Shown: in pieces, positions 1-5,426 of the stretch
Numbering within the stretch: the first letter of the stretch is position 1
How the letters are laid out: each line of letters begins with the position of its first letter
Source: Gammaproteobacteria bacterium
GTDB taxonomy: Bacteria > Pseudomonadota > Gammaproteobacteria > Steroidobacterales > Steroidobacteraceae
Length of the DNA stretch: 5,426 bases
Reading direction: 5' to 3'
Assembly (NCBI GenBank): GCA_005877965.1
Contig: VBNP01000188.1
Coordinates: 1-5,426, forward strand
Made by a program: the position numbers and the translations under genes
The notes under the pieces: generated by a model
The model's input: the letters and a program-made list of their open reading frames with translations, nothing else
Database searches by the model: none
What the model was told of the DNA's origin: nothing

Positions 1-731
1 TGGGTGACAGCGCGACGCGGCCCGGACAGCCGGATAACGAAGTCTTTCCGCCGGCCGCGCTCGAGGACGTGCGTACCGCGCTGGACTTCGTGGCCCGCCA
101 CTACGACGCTCGCGAGGTCGCGCTGGGGGGGCTATGCTCGGCCGCCTACCACGCCCTGCGCGCAGCGGTAGCGGGGCTGCCGGTGAACCGCCTCCTGATG
201 GTGAATCCGCAGAATTTCGTCTGGGACGAGGACCAGATGAGCAGTGACCTGCCACCGGCAGAGGTGGTGCGCAACGTCGGCGGATATCGCGAGCGCGTCT
301 TCTCCGCGGCGGCCTGGAAGCGGTTGCTGGGGGGTCAGGTGAACGTCTGGCACATCGTGCGCGTCTACCTGCACCGGGTGCGTATCGCCGTGGAATCCGC
401 CGCGCGCAATGCCGCGCGCGCTCTGCACATTCGGCTGCCGCACGATCTGGGCTCGGAGCTGGAGGAGATCGCCGCGCGCGGCATCAGAGTGGTATTTGTG
501 TTCGCGCGCGGTGATCCGGGCGTCGAGCTGCTGAGGATCCAGGGTGGATCGGCGGTCAGGCGGCTCGGTGATCGCTGCCACGTGCACATCGTCGACAGCG
601 CCGATCACACATTCACCCAGAGCCGCGCGCGGGCGGTCCTCGAGCAGACCCTCAGCGATGAGCTGTTCGTGCGTCACGACGAGGTCGCCGACACCGCCGG
701 GGCGCGCCCGGTTGCGCGGGCCGGCAGTTAA
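1..731 (+). CDS. alpha/beta-fold hydrolase, 5' end missing
   Basis: This is the C-terminal part (about 242 codons, reading from base 3) of an alpha/beta hydrolase. The frame is open to the left edge, so the true start lies outside the window; the GTG at 69 falls inside the conserved fold and is not the start. The first codons read GDS, as in the strand-3 turn (G-x-GDS) of the family. The nucleophile elbow is G-L-C-S-A, with Cys encoded at 135-137. A likely acid is the Asp of ARGDPG (513-515) and the His lies in DSADHTF (606-608), giving a plausible Cys-Asp-His triad. The segment VNPQNFVW after the elbow is typical of a hydrolase group that I recall from exopolysaccharide or surface-lipid clusters; that link is from memory. 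The substrate cannot be told from sequence. No signal peptide can be judged because the N-terminus is missing. A GC-rich hairpin follows the stop closely, so this may be the last gene of its transcript. Confidence 0.85.
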   Translation, partial: GDSATRPGQPDNEVFPPAALEDVRTALDFVARHYDAREVALGGLCSAAYHALRAAVAGLPVNRLLMVNPQNFVWDEDQMSSDLPPAEVVRNVGGYRERVFSAAAWKRLLGGQVNVWHIVRVYLHRVRIAVESAARNAARALHIRLPHDLGSELEEIAARGIRVVFVFARGDPGVELLRIQGGSAVRRLGDRCHVHIVDSADHTFTQSRARAVLEQTLSDELFVRHDEVADTAGARPVARAGS

Positions 732-740
732 GCACGAGTA

Positions 741-773
741 CCCGGCAGGCACTGAAGGACAGCGCCTGCCCGG
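741..773 (+). terminator. GC-rich hairpin after hydrolase gene, possible weak terminator
   Basis: The arms CCCGGCAGGC (741-750) and GCCTGCCCGG (764-773) pair over seven consecutive base pairs, then one C-C mismatch, then two more pairs, around a 13-nt loop. The hairpin begins ten bases after the hydrolase stop codon. There is no T-run behind it (TCCCGCC follows), so it is not a classical intrinsic terminator; it could aid Rho-dependent ending or protect the 3' end of the transcript. Chance hairpins are common at this GC content. Confidence 0.35.
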
Positions 774-823
774 TCCCGCCGATCCATTGTGCGAGCCCAG
801 TCCGGGTCGGGGACGCCGGTAAC

Positions 824-832
824 TGCTAGCAT
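824..832 (+). promoter_or_regulatory. possible extended -10 promoter element for the kinase gene
   Basis: TG-C-TAGCAT matches the extended -10 pattern TGn-TATAAT with four of six hexamer positions, including the key first A and last T. No good -35 hexamer lies 16-18 bp upstream (the sequence there is around GGGTCG), which is usual for extended -10 promoters but also means support is weak. Transcription would begin near 839-840 and leave a leader of about 50 bases before the kinase ATG. It sits between the arms of a short inverted repeat (813-819 and 842-848). Confidence 0.3.
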
Positions 833-842
833 CACCCGTGTC

Positions 843-854
843 CGGCGTACGCCG
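843..854. promoter_or_regulatory. perfect 12-bp palindrome in the kinase leader, possible operator
   Basis: CGGCGTACGCCG is a perfect palindrome lying just downstream of the possible -10 element, where the first transcribed bases of the kinase gene would be. The half-site ACGCCG also occurs at 813-818, giving three related half-sites in about 40 bp. This arrangement would suit a dimeric repressor, but the words are GC-rich and short, so chance is a real alternative. Confidence 0.25.
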
Positions 855-882
855 ATGCAGTGGTGCGGACTGAAAGTCTCAC

Positions 883-888
883 GGGGAG
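883..888 (+). promoter_or_regulatory. ribosome binding site of the hybrid kinase
   Basis: GGGGAG ends three bases before the ATG at 892. The spacing is shorter than ideal but the purine match is good. It supports the ATG at 892 as the start, as does the position of the first membrane helix about 20 residues in. Confidence 0.6.
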
Positions 889-891
889 CTC

Positions 892-3800
892 ATGAGCGAA
901 GCCACCGATGACGGAGTCGCCGTACCCATACCTGCATTCACTGAGTGGAAAGTCCGGGTCGGCTTCGGGTTTGCGCTCGCCTGTCTGGGCGTGGTCGGGA
1001 TAGTCTCTTATCTCAGTGTCGTGCGCCTGAACGAGAATGCGGCGCGGGTCGAGCACACCCGCGAGGTGCTCGGCAGCCTCGAATTGCTGCTGGCCGCCGC
1101 AACCGACTCCGAGACCGCTGAGCGCGGCTACGTCATCACGGGCGATGAGAGCTATCTGGAACCCTACCGCGAGGCTGCCGCGGTCATTGACAGCCAGACG
1201 AGGCGACTGCGCGAGCTGACAGCGGACAACCGTGCCCAGCAGCAACGGCTCGACTCGGTGGCGGCGCTCGTGACCGAGCGACTTGCCATTTTACGCGCGG
1301 GCATCGAATTGCGGAAAGACCAGGGCTTCGCAGCGGTACAAGAGGAGATTCTCACCGGAAAAGGTCAACAGTGGCACGATCGGATTCGCCGCCTCATCGG
1401 TCAGATGGAGGATGCCGAGACGTCCTTGCTCAGGCAGCGCGAGCAACTGACCCGCCGTAGCTCCACCATCGCTCAATTGGTCATCATCGCGGGCGGGTTA
1501 CTCGCCTGCGGACTCGTCGCTGTGGCGCTGTGGGCGATCCACCGGGACTTTGCGGGCCGAACCCGAGCCGAGCGAGCATTGCGCGCTGCGAGAGATCAGC
1601 TCGAATTGCGCGTCCGGCAGCGCACCGCAGAGCTTGCCCTGACCAACGAGCGCACGCGCGCAATCGTCGACACCGCCCTGGACGGCATCGTGACGATGGA
1701 TCACGAGGGCAAAATCACCGAGTTCAACCCCGCAGCAGAGCGCATCTTCGGCTATAGCCGCAGCGAAGTGATCGGGCGGCCGCTGGCGCAGGTCATCATT
1801 CCCTCGAGGCTACGCGAGCGACATGACGCCGGGCTCGCGCGCTATCTGGCCACCGGCGAGGCGCCACTACTCGGCAAAAGGCTGGAGCTGAGCGGTTTGC
1901 GGGCTGACGGCTCGGAAGTCGCTGTCGAGCTGAGCATCAAGCGGATGCCCGGTGACGGGCCGCCCTCCTTTGCCGGGTTCGTGCGGGACCTCACGGAGCG
2001 TGAGCAGGCGGCAGAGACGAATGCACGGCTCGCCGCGATTATCGCATCGTCGGACGATGCGATTGCCAGCAAGAATCTGGAGGGCATCATCACCAGTTGG
2101 AACCTTGGGGCCGAACGGCTGTTCGGCTATTCCGCACAGGAGGCCGTGGGCCAGCCTATGGCCGTGCTGATCCCGCCGGAGCGTGCGAGCGAGGAGGCGA
2201 CTATCCTGGCGCGAATTGCGCGCGGTGAGACGACTGATCATTTCGAGACGGTACGGATTGGCAAGGCCGGACACAAGATCGATGTTTCCGTCACCATCTC
2301 CCCCCTCCGGGACGGCCAGGGCCGCATCATCGGCGCGTCCAAGATCGCCCGGGACATCACCGACCGCAAGCTCGCGCAAGGCAAGGTGCAGGCCCAACTC
2401 GCGCGCCTGCACCTGCTGCACCAGATCACCCGCGCGATCGGCGAGCGGCAGGACATCCAGAGCATCTTTCAGGTCGTCATCCGCACGCTCGAGGAGCAGC
2501 TGCCGGTGGATTTCTGCTGCATCTGTCTGTATGACCCGGCCGAGAATTGCCTGATCGTCACCAGCGTCGGCTTGCACAGCGAAGCACTCTCGATGGAGCT
2601 TGCGATGACGGCGCAGGCTCGCATCGAGATCGATCGGAACGGCTTGTCGCATTGCGTGAACGGCCGGCTCGTTTACGAACCGGATATCGCGCAAGTGCCA
2701 TTCCCGTTCCCCCAGCGCCTGGCGAGAGGGGCGTTGAGCTCGATGGTCGCAGCTCCCCTTCTGGTGGAAAGCAAGGTGTTCGGCGTCCTGATCGCCGCCC
2801 GCCAGCAAGCGCACAGCTTCAGCAGTGGCGAATGTGAATTCTTGAAGCAAGCGAGCGAGCATGTCGCGTTGGCGGCCCACCAGGCCCAGCTCTACAGCGC
2901 GCTGCAACAGGCGTACGACGACTTGCGGCAGACGCAGAAGGCGGTGATGCAGCAGGAGCGTCTGCATGCTCTGGGTCAAATGGCGAGCGGCATCGCGCAC
3001 GATATCAACAATGCCATTTCCCCCGTGGCGCTCTATACCGAATCGCTCCTGGAGCGGGAGCCGGGCTTAAGCCCAGGCGCCCGCGGTCAGCTCGAAACCA
3101 TCCAGCGCGCCATCGATGACGTCGCGCAAACCGTCGCGCGGATGCGCGAGTTCTATCGCCCGCGTGAACCGCGGTTGACGCTGGTTCCCGTTGAATTGAA
3201 CGCAATAGTGCAGCAGGTCGTGGACCTGACGCGTGCCCGCTGGAGCGACATGGCACAGCAGCGCGGTATTGCCATTGCGATGCGGACCGAGCTCGCCCCG
3301 GACCTGCCGGCGATCATGGGCGCCGACAATGAAATTCGGGAAGCGCTCACCAACCTGATCTTCAATGCCGTCGATGCCATGCCCAACGGCGGCCCGCTGA
3401 CGTTGCGAACCGGAGTCGCACAGCAGAAAGGACCGGATTCGCAGGAGCCGGCGGTCCGCCGATTCGTTCAGGTCGAGGTGATCGATAGCGGCATCGGGAT
3501 GGATGAGGACACGCGACGCCGATGTCTGGAGCCATTCTTCAGCACCAAAGGCGAGCGTGGCACGGGGCTTGGACTTGCGATGGTCTATGGCACGGTGCAA
3601 CGCCACAGCGCGGATATCGAAATCGAGAGTGCAGTCGGCCAAGGCACCACCATGCGCTTGACTTTTGCGATACCGCCCACGCCCGCCGTCGGTGCAGCCC
3701 TGTCAACCACCGCCAGTGCGGTGCCGCCGCTGCGTATCCTGGTCGTGGATGATGATCCACTGGTGCTCAATTCGCTGCGCGATGCCCTGGAGGGGGATGG

Positions 3801-4110
3801 CCACAGGGTGGCAACAGCGGATGGTGGTCAAGCCGGCATCGATGCTTTCCTTGCGGCACGCGCACAAGGCGATCCCTTCCCTGTCGTGATTACCGATCTC
3901 GGTATGCCCTACGTCGATGGGCGCAAAGTGTCCAACGCTGTGAAGACTGCCGCTCCGGGGACGAGCGCCTTATTGTTGACCGGGTGGGGACAGCGACTGG
4001 TCGCCGACGGGGACATCCCGCCGCATGTGGACCGCGTCCTGAGCAAGCCACCGAAGCTGCGCGAGCTGCGTGAGGCGTTGGCGCGAAGCCTGGATGCTCG
4101 GGTTGCGTGA
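892..4110 (+). CDS. membrane hybrid histidine kinase (CHASE3-PAS-PAS-GAF-HisKA-HATPase-receiver)
   Basis: A complete 1072-residue sensor kinase of the inner membrane that should autophosphorylate on His and pass the phosphate to its own receiver. TM helices at about 22-43 and 193-216 flank a periplasmic CHASE3-like helical domain containing the motif ERGYVITGDE (77-86). No clear HAMP is seen; a coiled coil (about 218-255) leads into PAS1 (about 253-371, ending VRDLTER), PAS2 (about 377-493, ending ARDITDRK), a GAF domain (about 504-660) and a second coil (665-690). The H-box is GIAHDINN with phospho-acceptor His703. The ATPase domain shows the N-box (Asn821, Asn825, Asp828), DSGIGMD (865-871), the F-box EPFF (880-883) and GTGLGLA (890-896). 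After an Ala/Pro/Thr-rich linker (about 923-946) the receiver has Asp953/Asp954, acceptor Asp1002, Thr1030 and Lys1052. No HPt domain, DNA-binding output domain or neighbouring response regulator is present, so the target and ligand are unknown. The receiver could act as a phosphate sink or feed a remote HPt protein. Confidence 0.95.
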   Translation: MSEATDDGVAVPIPAFTEWKVRVGFGFALACLGVVGIVSYLSVVRLNENAARVEHTREVLGSLELLLAAATDSETAERGYVITGDESYLEPYREAAAVIDSQTRRLRELTADNRAQQQRLDSVAALVTERLAILRAGIELRKDQGFAAVQEEILTGKGQQWHDRIRRLIGQMEDAETSLLRQREQLTRRSSTIAQLVIIAGGLLACGLVAVALWAIHRDFAGRTRAERALRAARDQLELRVRQRTAELALTNERTRAIVDTALDGIVTMDHEGKITEFNPAAERIFGYSRSEVIGRPLAQVIIPSRLRERHDAGLARYLATGEAPLLGKRLELSGLRADGSEVAVELSIKRMPGDGPPSFAGFVRDLTEREQAAETNARLAAIIASSDDAIASKNLEGIITSWNLGAERLFGYSAQEAVGQPMAVLIPPERASEEATILARIARGETTDHFETVRIGKAGHKIDVSVTISPLRDGQGRIIGASKIARDITDRKLAQGKVQAQLARLHLLHQITRAIGERQDIQSIFQVVIRTLEEQLPVDFCCICLYDPAENCLIVTSVGLHSEALSMELAMTAQARIEIDRNGLSHCVNGRLVYEPDIAQVPFPFPQRLARGALSSMVAAPLLVESKVFGVLIAARQQAHSFSSGECEFLKQASEHVALAAHQAQLYSALQQAYDDLRQTQKAVMQQERLHALGQMASGIAHDINNAISPVALYTESLLEREPGLSPGARGQLETIQRAIDDVAQTVARMREFYRPREPRLTLVPVELNAIVQQVVDLTRARWSDMAQQRGIAIAMRTELAPDLPAIMGADNEIREALTNLIFNAVDAMPNGGPLTLRTGVAQQKGPDSQEPAVRRFVQVEVIDSGIGMDEDTRRRCLEPFFSTKGERGTGLGLAMVYGTVQRHSADIEIESAVGQGTTMRLTFAIPPTPAVGAALSTTASAVPPLRILVVDDDPLVLNSLRDALEGDGHRVATADGGQAGIDAFLAARAQGDPFPVVITDLGMPYVDGRKVSNAVKTAAPGTSALLLTGWGQRLVADGDIPPHVDRVLSKPPKLRELREALARSLDARVA

Positions 4111-4214
4111 TCGTCGATCCCGGCATGGCAGCGGATGTGCGCATCTTCGCTCTCATCGCCGCGGCACAGCTCCGGTAAAGCCCGAGCCATAGCATCTACG
4201 AGATCTGAACTGCC

Positions 4215-4257
4215 GCTGGATCAGGTTCGCATCGCCGGGTCGACGGCGAACTCCAGC
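4215..4257. repeat. interrupted 12-bp inverted repeat (stem-loop) between kinase and channel gene
   Basis: GCTGGA (4215-4220) pairs with TCCAGC (4252-4257), and GTTCGC (4225-4230) pairs with GCGAAC (4246-4251). The two stems stack on the right side without a gap and are separated on the left by a four-base bulge, TCAG (4221-4224). The 15-base loop (4231-4245) can form an alternative small stem with bases of the inner arm (TCGCCG 4232-4237 with CGGCGA 4244-4249). There is no T-run after it, so it does not look like a standard terminator. Its role is unknown. Confidence 0.5.
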
Positions 4258-4471
4258 TTCTACTCAGCTTGTAGTTACCGGCAGCACGTCGAGACGGTGG
4301 TCCGAACGGCGCATAGTCATATTTTCAAGGCTACATGGACGTTGCATACACTACTGCCCGGAGAATGCCGGCCGTCCTACCACCAGGCTTCTGGCGAAGG
4401 CTTGTAAATTCCTTGGCGGCCCAGTGCGGACGTTCGCGAGCGGCTGGTCCTGGCCGCGCGGGTCTCGTGTC

Positions 4472-4477
4472 GAGGAG
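4472..4477 (+). promoter_or_regulatory. strong ribosome binding site of the channel-protein gene
   Basis: GAGGAG sits six bases before the ATG at 4484, close to ideal strength and spacing. It decides the start: the same frame is open further upstream and contains a GTG at 4424, but that has no Shine-Dalgarno sequence. Confidence 0.75.
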
Positions 4478-4483
4478 AAGGCG

Positions 4484-5426
4484 ATGGAACGCATCTGGGA
4501 ATGTCTCAACGGCTTTACGCTATTCTCCACCGTACTGATATCGTCAATTGCCCTGCTGTTCCACATCAGGTGGTCACGCCGCGGCACGGCACTCGGCCCC
4601 ACGATCCTGACGACACTCGGCATATTCTTCTGCTTCGCGGGCATTGCCTGGGGGCTGCTGGATTTCGACCCGAACGACGTTCGCAGCACTGTCCCGCACC
4701 TGCTCGGGGGAATCCGCACGGCGTTCTGGTCATCCGTGGTGGGGATATTCTGGGCACTCACGCTCAAGATCCGGGTCGCGCTGTTTGGCGACGCAACCGT
4801 ACCGGCGTCCGGTGCGCAGGAAGGGTCCACCGCGGACGACCTGGCCCGTTTGCTGGTGCAGCTCAACCACTCGATTGCGGGCGGCGATGATTCCGGTGTG
4901 TTGAGCCAGGTCAAGCTCTTGCGTGCGGACAGCAACGATCGCATCGACAGGCTGACCGAAGCATTCGACAGATACGCGGAGAATATTGCAGAGACGAACT
5001 CGAAGGCGCTTGTAAGTGCCCTATTCGAAGTGGTCCGGGAGTTCAACGCGAAGATCAATGAGCAATTCGGCGACAACTTCAGGCACTTGAACTCCGCCGT
5101 CGAGAGGCTGGTTTCCTGGCAGGTTCAATACGAGAAGCAACTGGAGGCCTTGATAGAGCAGGAGACCGCGACCCGGGAGAGCATGACGGAAGCGGCTTCA
5201 CGCTTCACTGATATCGTGAACATGGCGTCGGAATTTGCTGCAGTGGCCCGATCGCTGCAGAACATTGTCGGAGCGCTGAATAACCAGAGTGAGCAGCTCG
5301 CCCGGGCGCTGCTGCTTCTTTCTGGGCTGATAGCCGAGGTGAAAGAGGGGTTGCCGATCATAGAGCAGAGAATCGGTGAGATGATTGCTCGGAGCGAGCA
5401 GGGCGTTCGGCCGAATCAGGGGACGC
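4484..5426 (+). CDS. MotA/TolQ/ExbB-type proton-channel protein with long cytoplasmic helical tail, ZorA-like, 3' end cut off
   Basis: The frame gives 314 residues and is still open at the window edge. Three membrane helices are visible: about 11-28, 39-59 and 73-96. Basic residues at 29-33 and 95-97 put the TM1-TM2 loop and the tail in the cytoplasm, and the acidic turn DFDPND (60-65) in the periplasm. TM2 begins GPTILTTLGI (38-47) and TM3 has GGIRTAFWSSVVGI (75-88), which match the pore helices of MotA/TolQ/ExbB stator proteins; Thr43/44, Thr79 and Ser83/84 are candidate ion-path residues. From about 117 onward the protein is almost wholly helical and charged, with a block NEQFGDNFRHLN (192-203) and WQVQYEKQ (212-219). 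A channel fused to a long inner tail is the design of ZorA in Zorya phage defence, where it pairs with an OmpA/MotB-like ZorB. Classical ZorA, as I recall, has a much larger region before TM2, so this could be a divergent relative or another stator-like family. GC and codon use are unlike the kinase. Confidence 0.8.
   Translation, partial: MERIWECLNGFTLFSTVLISSIALLFHIRWSRRGTALGPTILTTLGIFFCFAGIAWGLLDFDPNDVRSTVPHLLGGIRTAFWSSVVGIFWALTLKIRVALFGDATVPASGAQEGSTADDLARLLVQLNHSIAGGDDSGVLSQVKLLRADSNDRIDRLTEAFDRYAENIAETNSKALVSALFEVVREFNAKINEQFGDNFRHLNSAVERLVSWQVQYEKQLEALIEQETATRESMTEAASRFTDIVNMASEFAAVARSLQNIVGALNNQSEQLARALLLLSGLIAEVKEGLPIIEQRIGEMIARSEQGVRPNQGT

Larger units (their letters stand above)
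4111..4483. other. 373-base intergenic stretch with no supported gene
   Basis: No reading frame here combines a ribosome binding site, family-like protein content and a sensible layout. A 90-codon frame at 4135-4407 (+) gives a low-complexity, Ser/Arg/His-rich product without a clear Shine-Dalgarno, and is taken as chance. The middle is less GC-rich than the kinase (34 of 60 bases at 4261-4320, 32 of 60 at 4321-4380). It contains one sizeable inverted repeat (4215-4257) and weak promoter-like words: TACACT at 4347-4352 and TAAATT at 4405-4410, neither with a good -35. No T-run terminator follows the kinase stop. No tRNA, integrase gene or attachment site was recognised. Confidence 0.6.

Noticed and set aside
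132..752. 206-codon open frame on the - strand over the hydrolase fragment
   Set aside because: The + frame carries the GLCSA, GDP and DHTF motifs in the right order; the antisense product has no such features.
1867..3000. 377-codon open frame on the - strand inside the kinase gene
   Set aside because: It is antisense to conserved PAS, GAF and HisKA coding sequence. Its product is rich in Arg, His, Leu and Gln without any domain pattern, as expected from the complement of a high-GC gene.
4133..4145. Small hairpin GATG-TGCG-CATC after the kinase stop as a terminator
   Set aside because: It has only four base pairs and no T-run, far too weak to call.
4392..4406. Sigma-54 promoter resembling TGGC-N-TTG upstream of the channel gene
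   Set aside because: The spacing between the GG and the G of the -12 element is one base short and the -12 GC is GT, so the two invariant features are not both met.
4135..4407. 90-codon + strand frame in the intergenic stretch as a small gene
   Set aside because: It has no clear Shine-Dalgarno sequence, no family resemblance and an unstructured composition. It overlaps the stem-loop and looks like chance.
4351..5076. 241-codon open frame on the - strand over the channel-protein gene
   Set aside because: The + strand frame has a strong ribosome binding site, membrane helices and family motifs. The - strand product is Ser/Arg-rich and shows no recognisable domain.
1..5426. CRISPR arrays, tRNA/rRNA genes, insertion sequences
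   Set aside because: No regularly spaced direct repeats, no cloverleaf or rRNA-like stretch and no transposase or integrase coding sequence were seen on either strand.

Overview
The window looks like chromosomal DNA from a high-GC Pseudomonadota, probably a gamma- or betaproteobacterium. This is inferred from GC content, codon use and the flavour of the proteins; no RNA marker is present. All three supported genes lie on the + strand. In order they are the 3' part of an alpha/beta hydrolase (1-731), a complete 1072-residue membrane hybrid histidine kinase (892-4110), and the 5' part of a MotA/TolQ/ExbB-type proton-channel protein with a long cytoplasmic helical tail (4484 to the window end, no stop reached).

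Region by region: the hydrolase fragment has a recognisable triad (Cys elbow, Asp, His) and belongs to a family that, from memory, is often linked to surface polysaccharide or lipid gene sets. A GC-rich hairpin follows its stop. The 160-base gap to the kinase also holds a weak extended -10 element, a perfect 12-bp palindrome and a Shine-Dalgarno sequence, so the kinase probably has its own promoter. The kinase carries TM-CHASE3-TM, coiled coil, PAS, PAS, GAF, HisKA, HATPase and a C-terminal receiver. All the core catalytic residues that can be checked by eye are present. No response regulator with an output domain lies next to it, so its partner must be elsewhere.

From 4111 to 4483 there is a 373-base stretch with no convincing gene. 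It is less GC-rich than the kinase and holds an interrupted 12-bp inverted repeat. The third gene then starts with a strong ribosome binding site. Its GC content (about 56% over 4981-5340) is clearly below the kinase (about 70% in three sampled blocks), and it uses codons that are rare upstream (ATA, CTA, GTA, AGA). This suggests an accessory module beginning near 4.1-4.5 kb.

The third gene is the main point of interest. Three membrane segments with MotA/TolQ-like TM2-TM3 features, fused to a long alpha-helical tail, resemble ZorA of the Zorya anti-phage systems. However, the loop between TM1 and TM2 is very short, unlike classical ZorA as I remember it. An OmpA/MotB-like partner and effector genes would be expected just past the window end. 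The three genes show no obvious shared pathway.
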